This document shows, piece by piece, positions 11,303 through 27,240 of a stretch of DNA of 64,000 nt (positions are counted from its first letter, which is position 1; every line of letters begins with the position of its first letter). The translations under genes and the position numbers were made by a program. Under the pieces are notes generated by a model. That model searched no databases, was not told where the DNA came from, and saw nothing but the letters and a program-made list of their open reading frames with translations. The stretch is from Planoprotostelium fungivorum (lineage: Eukaryota > Evosea > Variosea > Cavosteliida > Cavosteliaceae), in contig MDYQ01000111.1 of assembly GCA_003024175.1 (NCBI GenBank), positions 155,012-219,011 on the forward strand, read 5' to 3'.

Positions 11303-13312
11303 ATGGTGAGTATGATTCTGTATTCGAACCTAATCTCATGCAGTTTGGACAACCTGCAGCTGGTAATCTACATCCTTTGTGAATATTGTTAGAATATCTC
11401 ATTAACTTCTCCCAGCACCATCCTTCGGTGGATTCGGTAATACTAATACGCCATCGACTCCAGGTGATGTTATATCCGTAATAGAAATCCATCACCTTCG
11501 CGATTGCATCTGTATACAGATGTACATTCTGTGTATACATCATTTCGACTTTGGCTTCCCATCCTCCCATCTTAAATATCTGATCCGTGGATTCACATTT
11601 CAATCACACCATCATCAATTCTCGACCCTTCGAACATCCACCCATCGATCGTCGAATGACAATGATCCACAGCTTTCGGCGCTTCACCCTTTGGCGCACC
11701 CGCCAGCACACCTGCCTTCGGCGCACCTGCTAGCACACCTGCCTTCGGTGCACCTGCCAGCACACCCGCCTTCGGTGCACCTTCCACCGGTTTCGGCGCC
11801 AGCACATCTACCTTCCCCTCTTTCGGTGCACCTGCTGCCAGTACACCTGCCTTCGGTGCTGCCAGCACACCTGCTTTCGGTGGCGCCAGTACACCTGCCT
11901 TTGGTGCTGCCAGCACACCTGCCTTCGGTGCTGCCAGCACACCTGCCTTCGGTGGCGCCAGTACACCTGCCTTTGGTGGCGCCAGTACACCTGCCTTCGG
12001 TGCTGCCAGTACACCTGCCTTCGGTGGCGCCAGCACACCACCGTTCGGTGCATCGACTGGAGGCTTCTCTGGATTCGGTGCATCCACACCAAGCTTCGGC
12101 TCCCCCTTTGGCGCCACGCCCGCCGCGAATAATCTACCACAGGCACCCTCCACACGTGATTACCATTACGATGTCACGGACGATATCACATCGACACCGG
12201 CTGATCGTTACAGCGTTGGGTGCTAACGCGGGATACGGTCAAGCTCAGTCCTTTGTGATCACACCTCAACATAGAGTCAATGCCATCCAAGAAGCTTACA
12301 ATACGAACAGTCCAAACTGCAGGTTCCGGTACATGCTGTACAATGAAGTCAATCCGTCTGACGTGAGCGTTTTGGCGGGAGATTTGAATTTTAAATTGGG
12401 CAGGTGGCGTCGTTTCGTAAACCGGACAATGTGAGTCAGAAGGCGTGGAATGATGCCATAGAAAATAATCCGGACCCCACGCGGTGAGTTACATCTACAA
12501 CGAGCCAAACCTGACCTCCCCCAGCCTCGTTCCCGTGCAAGCCAACGGTTTCACTGAATTACAAGAGAGAATGGAGGGACAACAGAAGAGGGCAGAAAGA
12601 CACAAGACCATATTGAACAATATCAGCCAACAGGTCACATTTTTTCCTACATTTTTCTCACGTTTTTCTCAGAAGTTTCGTGGAATTCTTCTGACGTTCA
12701 CCAGGTGACAGACATGCAGAGGACACACACTCTTAGAACTCTCGGTAGAATCGAAGAATACAAACACGCTCACATGCTCATGGCTCAACGCATCCTCAAC
12801 CTCGTCAAGAGGATGGAGGTGATCCACCATCTACAACGTTGTAGATGCAGTCACGTGACCTCCGACAGACCATCCGATGGCAGGGACTACCACTTCCTGA
12901 TGGGCCGGAAGTTGCATTCTTTAACCGAGTGTGGGAGGCAGAGCAGTATCTCGTTCAACCAGACTCTATTCGAGGAAAACTGAGCGAGGTGATTTTATTC
13001 TATTTTATTTCTACGATCATCACGATGTCCATCACGATGTCCATCACGATGACTGATGATGGGGACAGTTGGCGGCGCTCAGTTATCAAGAGGACGACGG
13101 TATCATCGCGGAGGAGTACAGAATCGAAGAGTCGGAGTTGAGGAAGGTCCACGAGGTGATGGATGAGACACGTGATGTCCATTCTCATCTTGATGCAGTT
13201 TCTGTTGCAACAGGCCGAAGGGATCTCGAAGATGATGAAGGCCGTCGAGCAGTTGAACTCGGACACACAGATCAAATTGGAGGGAATCCAACAAATGAAG
13301 AGAGACTATTGA
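11303..13312 (+). CDS. NUP54: Nucleoporin NUP54/Nup57 (central channel FG nucleoporin)
   Basis: Multi-exon gene. The N-terminal half is an FG-repeat domain of FG dipeptides in a Thr/Ala/Ser/Pro spacer (ASTPAFG units). The C-terminal half has the NUP54 landmarks: [51 protein letters not shown], then a coiled coil ([40 protein letters not shown]) and a helical tail to the stop at 13312. It would sit in the Nup62-Nup58-Nup54 complex, binding karyopherins. Start choice: ATG 11303 followed at once by a consensus intron (GTGAGT...ATGCAG) gives MFGQPA; unspliced ATG 11338 gives MQFGQP. Intron 12819-12850 is only 32 nt and is mostly the 20-bp palindrome. Confidence 0.9.
11690..12075 (+). repeat. 24-bp coding minisatellite (FG repeats)
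   Basis: Tandem units of about 24 bp encode the eight-residue spacer-plus-FG unit of NUP54, with silent and conservative changes between units. Copy number is likely variable. Confidence 0.8.
12819..12850 (+). repeat. 32-nt intron made mostly of the 20-bp palindrome
   Basis: The perfect palindrome CATCTACAACGTTGTAGATG occupies 12828-12847, between a nine-base donor segment (GTGATCCAC) and CAG. The flanking exons join in phase 0 to give the expected NUP54 reading ([11 protein letters not shown]). The transcribed palindrome could fold back on itself. Confidence 0.85.
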
Positions 13313-13494
13313 TTTCTATCGTCTCTTCTTCTATTTCGTGTCTTCTCTTCTTTCGAATCGTCGTGAAAATGAAATAAAAAGATTTACATATTATTATAAA
13401 TAATGATTTATTTTTTTCAATAAAAAAGAATCAGAGATGATGAAAACAGATCAATTTCAATCTTTTATCGAACATAAATAGTTGGGTTCAAAAT

Positions 13495-14390
13495 TTAGAG
13501 GGCGAGAGGAGCAGCCTTTCCCTTCATCGACTCGCTTTGGACGATGACCTTCTCTCTTGTGATCTCTCTCATGGGTAGCTCTTCACGGATGAGAACGGCG
13601 GCCTCGACGATCTTCTCGTAGATGGGCTTCGTCTCTTGGATGAGAGTGGGTACGACGGTGTCCTTCTCCAATACAGGTTGCACCTCTTCGATGACTGTCT
13701 TCTTGATGCTGCACAGCGTGTCAGAGGATTTCATTAGAGAAGATGAAGAATGACTCACACTTCGTTGACGATGGGAGCGTGCATCTCAACCGATCGGAGG
13801 GTGGCATCGACATCGACCGATGGAAGGACGACGTTCTCTGGGATGGGAGCTGCCTTCTCCACAACGACCTCTCTGACTTCAGGGGCCAAGTCTCTCTTCT
13901 CGATCAGGGTGGGCTGGATCTCGGTCTCATGCAGTCTCTCTGTGATCTGCTTGACTTCCATCTGCTCGCGTTCCCTGAAGATGACGGGTTGGATTTCCTC
14001 CTTCTCTACCGGATGGATGTGTTCGTGCACCACGACGTCCTGATGACTGTCGGCTCGTTGTAGATGAAGAATCTATGTCACCTTCTCCACGTGCTTGATG
14101 TTGAGAGGCTCTACAGTGGTGGTGGCTACAGCAGGCTCGACGATTTCGACTTTCTTGACTTCGACGGGTACTAGTACTTCCTTCTTCGTCAGAAGCTCAT
14201 CGTGCACCTCTTGTCTCTGCACGAGCTCGGCGGCAGGCACGGGCTGTGTCATGACGGGCTCGGATGTGGGCAGTCTCTCAGGCTCTCTGTGACGGTGGAG
14301 GAGACCTCCCAGTGTGTGATGATGTGTGGTGTTGCTGTCAGTCGTGTTGGTTTGGTTGGTGTGGTGGATGATGTTCTTGATCTTCTGCAT
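13495..14390 (-). CDS. Charged Glu/Val/Pro/Ile repeat protein
   Basis: ATG 14390 (MQKIKNIIHHTNQTNTTD) begins a protein of about 250 residues in three exons, with introns near 14045-14085 and 13710-13755. After a His/Arg-rich head (THHHTLGGLLHRHREPE) it consists of short imperfect repeats mixing Glu, Lys, Val, Pro and Ile, such as VPVEVKKVEIVEP, VEKEEIQPVIFRE, EIQPTLIEKRDLAPE and LEKDTVVPTLIQETKPI. This style recalls alveolin-type cytoskeletal repeats and small fungal stress/allergen-like proteins with a P-x-I/V-x-E/K pattern. I cannot assign either. There are no membrane segments and no signal peptide. It is probably an extended, soluble repeat protein. Confidence 0.7.
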
Positions 14391-15000
14391 GGTTGTTCGT
14401 GTGTTGTGTGTTGTGTGTTGTGCTTGGTTGTGTGAGGTGAATGATTCTAATGCAGGAAAGAACGTGTGAAAGTGGCGGAGAAATCGTGTGGATCGCGGAA
14501 CAATGTCGGAACAATCTCGAATTTCGAAATTCCCAGTTTTCTCTATGTGTGGATTTGAAACCTCTTCTTTGCGAATGATGATTACAAGTCGCATCCATTC
14601 GAATGTAGTGTTCTAACGCTACATGAGCATCCAGCTGCCTGACTCTACTCAAACAAGTTGGAGGAGGATATTATTCTTACTCGTTCCTGGTGAATGTATG
14701 GATGTAGAGTGGCAGGTCTGATCGATCAGCGGAGAAGGGAAGACGTATAATACGATGGATTGTCGAATACATGTCAAGGAAGGCATTGTTATGTGAAGAT
14801 GGTGCATGAACTCCTTGTCGTCAACTCCTCTTGCTCAATCAAACGAAAAACAAATCAAACTTACCCAGATCTCAACAAAAATACAAAAATTTTGTCGAAA
14901 TTTCACCCAGTTTTCCCAATTTCAGAATGCCGATTTGTGATGTCACCCACACTATCTAAGACATACGACATCAGATCGACCACGAGCGACAACGACACCC
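14391..15000. other. Divergent upstream region, no gene seen
   Basis: About 610 bp between the minus-strand repeat protein and the small plus-strand candidate. Reading frames here are short and lack splice support. AT-rich patches around 14840-14920 are the only compositional feature. Confidence 0.35.
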
Positions 15001-15322
15001 ATGCCGAGCAAGAGCCAAGCCTCAAAAGCCTTCCACCCAGAATCTCTCTTCCATTCTCTCTTTGGATGTAACGATTTCTACTCCCCCTTCGTGTACGACC
15101 AATCTCTCATGCCATCGATCGACGATCAAGAATGGAGTGGCAAGTCTGTAAGCAACGGCACCGAGATAAATGAGGGAGAATCCAAGTTGAAGATGACGGA
15201 AGCACCGAAGGGTAGAAGTGAGTGACACCACTATACGAAAGGATGAATAAAACTCTTTTCTATAAATATAATTAGATAGACATGCTGAAGGCGGATGTGG
15301 TATCGAATCGGGGCCACTGTGA
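15001..15322 (+). CDS. Possible small protein, unknown
   Basis: ATG 15001 (MPSKSQASKAFHPESLFHSL) opens about 73 residues. A donor GTGAGTGACACC and acceptor ATAATTAG allow a join to RHAEGGCGIESGPL and a stop at 15322, giving about 87 residues. Residue use (FGCNDFYSPFVYDQSLMPSI) looks coding, but no family is recognised and the gene could be spurious. Confidence 0.3.
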
Positions 15323-15725
15323 GGCACCGACGACGACCACTGGACAGACATCACGAGAAGGTCACCACACGAAAGGAATCGAAGCAGCATAGATTTACCC
15401 GTCTTGAGCACTCAAGAGTTGAAGACGTTCACGGGAAAGCGTATAAAATGTCAATGTCGCATCATTGTGAGATGCGTGTCGATGATGTCTCACGTGTACT
15501 ACTCTCCTCGCGTCTTCATCGTACGTTTTGCAAGGTTCATTCTATATACAAGAGCGAAGCTCACCTTATGAAATGATGTCGCCTCAGAAATGTAAAGACA
15601 AATATGCAAATGGAACCGTTGTTTTTTGTGGTCTCCCACATCGGTATCCGATCGTACACCACATCGGCAGGAGGTTGAGAATCGAAGCGGTCGGCGGTAT
15701 TCAGGATCGTTAGAATCCAATCATC
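15323..15725. other. Leader region of the PI3K gene
   Basis: About 400 bp with only short frames. I see no RNA gene or repeat. Confidence 0.35.
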
Positions 15726-20493
<4,768 letters not shown>

Positions 20494-20980
20494 AGAAGAG
20501 GAAGGACAGAAGAGGAAAGAGGAGGAAGAAGGCTCTCGTTGTGACGGAAGGATTGAATAGACGACGCCTCTTGTGGTATCGATCGAATGAGATGATGGAA
20601 GATGATGCGAACGGTTCTCGTCAGAGGAATACGAACGAGCCTCTTGTTTCAGATGATTGCCAGGACGATGAATGAAATAGTACGTGGAAGATGTACCACG
20701 ATCTGGGAGATCTACAGATCGCCCTCTTTGGGGTGTGTTTGATGCCTCTTGGGATACACCGCTACTTCACGCAGCAACGCGGCGATCAATCCAATGGAAA
20801 GCTGTAACACAGAGAGACACACGGCTAGAGGATCAGTTGTCGATACAAGTCTCTTTGTCTCTTCCTCTCTTTCATCCGTGGGTTGGTGCTTCCTCACACC
20901 TTTGGTTGCGTTGAGGTGATTTCACCTGTCAAAAAGTGAGATCTAAAATAGCGCTAGAATCGAAAGAGAACGGAGTCAGC
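20494..20980. other. Gap between PI3K and receptor kinase
   Basis: About 490 bp. Two frames are open here on each strand, but with no splice logic or family likeness. No other feature is seen. Confidence 0.35.
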
Positions 20981-23900
20981 ATGCGGCCTCACCTGCTCCA
21001 GTTCGTAGTGCTCTTGTATCTTATCAGTGGGGCAGGTTCGACTCAAGTAAAAAAATAGATGTAGCTATTGAGATCTCACTGTTACAGGCAAGAGACACGA
21101 ACATGATATCGTCACCACCATCAACGCCTCACAGTTCATCGGTATGATTTTTATAGTTGTCCACTCCACTGAATTGAGCAGATGTATTTATATATATTAC
21201 CTACCATTGCAGCGGTTGGTGTAATCGTATTATTTGTATTCAAGGCAGTCACTGAAGATATAACTATCTATTCTGCTGTTTCCAAACGGGCGTCCGCCGC
21301 AAGGACATCATCTTCTATGACACCAGAGATGATGGAAAGAGGCAATACGACTGGCAGCTCTGACAACGAACCGATGACCGATTCTTCTCTGGTCTACGCA
21401 GCGAATCCTCTCATGGTGATTCAATCGTTTCTGGTGGAATCATCCAGATGTTGAGTGTATCTTCAGAACGATAAGACATCGACTCACAACGACCGGTGGC
21501 GGAAATTCGTCTCCATTCCAACTGTCTTCATCGTGGCCGTTCTCGTCTTCATTGCCATCATTGCCATCTCCATCACCCTCCTCAGCTATAACGCACAGAA
21601 CAACATGGTAGAAGATCTGACGTCACAGATTCAACAGGAGATCAGCAAGAGCTATCTGAGCCAAGTCAACGACGCATTCGAAGAATACAAAGAATGGGGG
21701 GAAGAGAGTGGGTCATCATCATCACCTCCATCACCTCCGTCTACGATCGATCGGATGTTATAAATCGTCTCACAATTTCTCAGTCGCTGCCTTTGTCGGC
21801 TATTACATACCACCCAGTACAACCCCGCTCGCGCTCAACGAATCAGCTTACAGGCAATACCCACACATCTTTCAATATCTCATCTCTTCCATGACACACC
21901 GCGACATCGGTTCCGGCTTCAACATCGGAGTGAGATCATCATCCGATCATCATATCATCACCCTTCACATTCGATCTACACGTCTGGACGTGAGAACATA
22001 ACACTCGTGCTGATCTCGCTCCAGTTTTCAAACGGTAAGAGCTTCGGTGGAGGCTACGAATTGTTCGGTGTCGACATTTATGACACCGTCGTCATCAACG
22101 ATACGAATTACATCTGGGTCAGCATCCTTCCACCCAGCTTAAATTTCTCCACCATAGATTATCCAGAGTGGGCCTTTCTTCATCACAATCATCGCTGACG
22201 AGAACAGCCCTCACCCTTTTTATCGTTTCTCGCTGGGACCAGATCTGACCGTACAAGATTGTCCCACGGACAGCTCCACCCGCTACTGGAGCCCACTACA
22301 ACCCACGGTGAAGATTGTACGTTGTGTCGACGCTGACCCTGTCGACAGCCTGTGAACGCCACCTCAATCGAAATCGCCGTGATTCGAGGAGTCAGAATAT
22401 GCTACAACAAGATGCTCTCTTATACCATCAATGTCACGGTCAAATTCACTCGATTTGCAAAGTTATTGCAACAGATGGTATCTCAAGCACAGGGAAGAGC
22501 TTTCATCGTAGAAAAGAACGGTGCTCTGGTGGCATCTACAACGGGGTCCAAGCCTTTCGCCTTCACCTCTACTGGGTGACGTCGTCTCTCGTCACGATGA
22601 CGTCATTGACTTTACCAGTGCGATCGTCCGATATTTCGCCAGCAATTGTACGGACGATTGGATTCGGGAAGCTTGGAGGCTATATATAGACAATCCAACT
22701 GCATCACAGACCACCCACACGATCGACGGGGTAGACTACTTCCTCTTACCCAGTTCATTCGATTCCGGTGACGGAATATCCTGGATCACCCTCCACCTGG
22801 TAGAATCCGAACCGTACATCGGTACCATCCGCGTCTACAACAGGTGATGACGGATGATGACGTCATCGACGAGAGATTGACGTGACGACAGGCGCACTGG
22901 TATCATCGTGGGGGTTGTCTGTGCATTTGCAGTGGTGCTGGCCGTGTTGGCTTCCTTCTGGATCACCCGTCCGTTCACTTACCTTACGAAACAATTGCAG
23001 AAGGCGGCCAGAATGCAGTACACGGAGGATCACATCTCCGCACCCGTCTTGTTCGAAGCAAGGAGGCTGCATCAAGCTTTTGAGACGATGAAAGATGCGA
23101 TGATGAGCTTCCAAAGATACATTCCGGAAGCACTCGTGAAGACGAGGGTGAGTCGTTCATCATCCGATCATGTGACATCATCTCCACATCACCATGTTCA
23201 TGATGATGACGATGACCTCTGACAAAGACAGATGGACTATAAAGATCTGAAACACCTCGTGGAGATCGGCTCCGGTGCATACGGTATCGTTTTCCGCGCA
23301 GGTATAACATTTAATCGAAATCGACTCAGACCTTTCAGAATGGAACGACGAGATCGTAGCCGTGAAGCAGATGAAGATGGACAGAATGGGAGAGACACAG
23401 ATGTCCGACTTTCTATCTGAAGTCAGCATCCTCCAGAGGCTGCCACCACACCGCAACGTCGTTCTGTTCAGAGCGGCCACTTTTCCTCCCCAGCCACTCA
23501 GGTGAGCACGCATCATCATCATCATCATCATCAGGTTCATCGTGGGGATATAAGCTGATCCGTTATAGTATGATCACGGAGTTCTGCGGTGGTGGTAGTC
23601 TGTACGGTGAGGAGATGAAAATTCACGAGGATCTCACTCTTTCCAGCTTATCTAAGAAACCACCCTGGTATGCTACCGAACGAGAAATTGAGGCTCGTCA
23701 CCGAGATCGCCAGAGGCATGCGTCACCTCCACCAGCAGAAGGTCGTTCACAGGTACAATATCACCTTTAAGACGTATCGTCTAACACGTGCACAGAGATC
23801 TCGCTCTTAGAAACATCCTCTTAAGTGACCAATTGGAAGCGAAAGTGTCTGATTTCGGTCTGTCGAGAGTCAACTCGAACGGGGACGGATCGACCACGAA

Positions 23901-24414
23901 GAGTGACGTGGGACCACTAAAGTGGATGTCACCTGAGGCCGTCACGGAGAGCAGATACTCCACGAAATCGGATGTCTTTAGCTTCGGTGTCGTAGTGTGA
24001 GTTTGATGATGATCGAGACGGGATCTGATTGGATGATGATAGATGGGAAATTTTTGAAGAGCAGGATCCCTTTCCAGAGGTAACTGCAGTGGAGGCGGCC
24101 TTTCAAGTGGTAAACGGACAGAGACTAGAGTTCACTAACTGTCCATATCCTTGGCTCATCCGCCTCGTTCAATGTGATACGTGACACGTCCATCCATGTC
24201 CTGACATCAGGCAGCATGTTGGGAGAAAGAGCCGAAGAATCGTCCGAGCTTCAAGTACGTCCTTCAAGCCATGATCAATGAGGCCATACCGGAAGACAAA
24301 GAAGTGGAAGACGATGAGGAAGTTCAGATACCTCTCGTAACAGTCACGGTGTCCCCGACACAGTATCATCACGTTTCAGTCGTGTCCACGCCTCGTCATT
24401 CGACCTACACGTAG
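20981..24414 (+). CDS. Receptor-like protein kinase with extracellular Cache-like sensor and HAMP-like linker
   Basis: The upstream exons (ATG 20981, MRPHLLQFVVLLYLISGA) can be spliced in; ATG 21182 or a later ATG is also possible. A membrane segment (VFIVAVLVFIAIIAISITLL) follows, then about 350 extracellular residues with a double-Cache-like pattern (AFVGYYIPP, MVSQAQGRAFIVEKNGALVA). A second membrane segment (GIIVGVVCAFAVVLAVLASF) runs directly into a HAMP-like linker (WITRPFTYLTKQLQKAARMQ) and SFQRYIPEALV. The kinase domain has GSGAYGIVFRA, VAVKQM, HRDLALRN, SDFGLSR and PLKWMSPEA, placing it in the TKL/tyrosine-kinase-like group. It ends in an acidic tail at 24414. Two-membrane Cache-HAMP is the layout of bacterial chemoreceptors and sensor kinases, here with a eukaryotic kinase as output. 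The ligand is unknown. Confidence 0.8.
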
Positions 24415-24501
24415 ACATCATCATCAGAAAAAGGAATAAATGTTGTATGTATGTAGGGTTTGTAATTTGAGATATTTGTCCCGCACAGAAGGCGGAAGAG
24501 G

Positions 24502-25811
24502 ATGTCTTCAACAAAGCCTCGCATCGTGATCGGTTTCGATGGTGGAGCCACTAAGACCAATGTTGTTGCCATCGATGTCACAACGGCACAGGTGCGTATG
24601 TCTGATCTCCTATGATTTGGAGATATGTTCTGAAAGGTCCAGGTTCTAGCTCACTGGAAAGGCCCTTGCACTAACTTCAATAGCGTTGGTCCAGCTGCTG
24701 TAAAAGAGACCATCAGAGAAGGAATTGTGAATGTCACTCGTGATGCAGGCAGCGACGAGTCGCACGGTGAGAGATCAGAATCCATCGACCTCACGAAATG
24801 GAGTCTCAATTCATAATGCAGTACTGGGAGTGGGGCTTGGAATCTCAGGAATCGATCGCCCGGAAGATCAAGAGCTGGTCAAAACGTGGATTCACGAGAT
24901 GCTTCCATCCCATTCAGACATTGCCATCGGTATCTACAATGATGCCATCGCCGCTCTGGCCAGCGGCACGGATGGCATCTTGGAGAATGGAGTCGTTCTC
25001 ATCAGCGGCACGGGAGTCATCGCATGGGGCTTCGACAAAGACAGAAAGGATCTACGTGCGGCTGGTTGGGGACCGCTCCTCGGGGACGAAGGCGCAGGCT
25101 ATCAGATCGGCTACCACGTCTTAACTGCCTCCGTCGAATGTGCAGTGAGTGCATCTCATATCATCATTACAGGCGATCTGATGTTTCATTCTCAGGACGG
25201 GAGAGGTCCAGAGACGACTCTACTTCCTGCTGTTTTAGAACAATTGAAGTTGAAGAAACCAGAAGATCTCATTCCATGGGCTTACTCGAGCGATCGCATC
25301 CAGTGGGCCAAGTTTGCTGATCTGGCACCACTGGCGGTGATTCACATGAACAAGGGAGACGCCGTAGCCACGAAGATCGTCGAGAAGACTGTTCACCATC
25401 TGCTGGTATGTCATAGTTTCACGATCGCCATCATTACACGTTCGATCGTCATCGTTCACATTCACGATCAACTCGGACTTTATCACCATTCGACAACAAC
25501 TACATCATCACATCATCGACACCCCTCGATCATCAATCATCACATCATTTCCATCATCTTCACGAGAGAGAATAACTGAAAGACAGAACGCCGTCTCCAC
25601 TGTCATCCGTAGATTGAATTTAGACAAAGAGGAACAGTTCAACGTCGTTCTATCGGGTGGCAACCTCACTCATGATGGCAGCGTCTATGCAAAGCGGATT
25701 ACGGAGGGGCTTCGTGGATCTTTTGGAGAGAAAGTGAAAGTGACGTTCCCAAAGATAGGGCCAGAGGTAGCGTTGGCGATCCTCTTGACGAAACAAAATC
25801 AATTGCAATAG
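24502..25811 (+). CDS. N-acetylglucosamine kinase-type sugar kinase (BadF/BadG/NAGK family)
   Basis: ATG 24502 starts MSSTKPRIVIGFDGGATKTN, the phosphate-1 loop of the ASKHA kinases. Further exons give GVGLGISGIDRPEDQELV, VLISGTGVIAWGF (phosphate-2), GWGPLLGDEGAGYQIGY, ECADGRGPETTL and, in the last exon, FNVVLSGGNLTHDGSVYA (adenosine motif), ending at 25811. Length (about 345 residues) fits NAGK, which phosphorylates N-acetylglucosamine at O6 in amino-sugar salvage. It would act in the cytosol. The intron before the last exon is unusually long for this window and rich in CATCA repeats. Confidence 0.88.
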
Positions 25812-25975
25812 ATTCGATATGTATCGATCTCTCTTTCTTCAGATGATGATCGACGATGTGTGACTGCTATGCTTGAACGTGTCTCACTGGTCGATTTCTA
25901 TTTCAGCAGTGAAAGAAAGATCACCGTTCTGGGCATAGGCTGGTCTGATGGTAGAAGAACAAGCCGATTTAATTC

Positions 25976-26510
25976 TCACGCCTCCTCTTTACGATTAAGC
26001 TTGCGTCCTGAACGCTTCCTCGTCTGGCGATGTCGATCTCTGACCATCTGAAAGACGTTCGATGTCAAGTTCATCTTGTGTCCTCCTAGGGTTTCATACT
26101 CGATCGAAAACCCCAATCGCATGCTCTTCCCCTCTATTTGCCCAGTCAACTGGTGTACGATGAGACCATGTCGCATCAACACACAGTTCCACACCTTTAA
26201 GAGGATAGGAGGCGTGCGGAGATAGTCTGGTAATAAGGTAGTCTCCTGACCGTTTGGACAGAAGAGGCAGGACTGCTCCTCGACATCGAGGGGTGAGCCA
26301 TCGCCGTCCAAGAGTTTCACGGTCACAGTACACCTCGAGAGACAACCAGAGAGTGGAGACGCCTGTTCAATTGTGAGTCAATCCTTTCTGTCACCAGCGC
26401 ACCTCATTCAGAATAATGATGGGCTTGGGGGACAGAAATCTGCTCTCGCCGTGATAAGACTTCCTCTGGTGAGCTCTGAGGGGCTCTAAAAGCTTGAACG
26501 ATACAGGCAT
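25976..26510 (-). CDS. Small protein sharing a domain with the 8660-10499 gene
   Basis: ATG 26510 opens MPVSFKLLEPLRAHQRKSYH. A phase-0 intron (GTGCGC...AACAG, about 26362-26402) joins LSPKPIIILNE to ASPLSGCLSRCTVTVKLLDG, and the protein runs to a stop at 25976 with a basic tail (RKRSGRKLNRKEEA). Total is about 165 residues, mostly predicted beta strand. The core resembles the C-terminal part of the plus-strand gene at 8660: an HQR-x-SY segment, then a PI-rich strand, a long beta stretch and a V-F/S terminal strand before a basic tail. The proline-bounded P-L-R-A-H-Q-R segment loosely recalls velvet-domain proteins, but I see no firm match. An alternative upstream start (MEAYGQGPPLSLVLE, 26631) lies in another frame and would need an extra splice. 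Confidence 0.55.
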
Positions 26511-27240
26511 AGCTGAAGATAGAGGTGTGTCCAGAATCGACTGTGCCTTCTCTTCCCCCCTCCAGCGTCCACAGGTCGTCTATCCACTCCAAAACCAAGG
26601 AGAGTGGTGGTCCTTGTCCGTATGCCTCCATACTCGACGATTGTTTCGTGTGTTGGGGGTCGGCGTTGCTCTAGCAATCATCCAGTCTGATTCTGAAACA
26701 AATTTTGACAGATAAACTCCGCTGTGGCGCGCTTGACGGATCATTTGTGTCATTCATCTAATCATGCCCCAAGTTCTCCATCTTTGATCTCCGAAGTACG
26801 CAGAACCTGATCGTTTTTGTCACCCTGGGGAGCTTCTTCAATGGTGCCCGACGAAACAGTGGTTCGTAATCTATCTGTTGTGGGACCGCATCTCTTGATG
26901 TTTACGTGTGTTTCAGCCGAAAATGCAGACCGTTTACCTCATACAAAGTGGGCGGTAAGGCCCATTTTGCCGCGTAACCCGCTGGAGGATTTACTTCACC
27001 TCCCTAACTTTACTTTTCCTTTGATTCTCTGATCATGCACTGTCAGAAAAAGGAGAAGGATAGGGATCTCGGGCTCTGCGAGAGAGGGAACCGCTGGAAG
27101 TCAAGGTAACGGTACGTTTTTGAGCTCCTTTCAGAGGCTTTTATTTTACAGAGAGGCCAAGAAGCAACCCAGAACGACCACTCCAAAGACCAACCTGATC
27201 GACTCCGTCAGCATCATCTCACTCTTCATCATCCAAAATC
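26511..27240. other. Gap with at most a very small plus-strand ORF
   Basis: About 730 bp. A plus-strand reading from ATG 27035 (MHCQKKEKDRDLGLCERGNR) could splice (GTAACG...TTACAG) to EAKKQPRTTTPKTNLIDSV and run to the edge of the next gene. It is Lys/Arg-rich and small, and I cannot name it. Nothing else is supported. Confidence 0.25.

Noticed and set aside
11593-12155. Long minus-strand reading frames of Ala/Pro/Lys repeats opposite NUP54.
   Set aside because: They are the antisense shadow of the 24-bp FG-repeat minisatellite and have no splice or start support.
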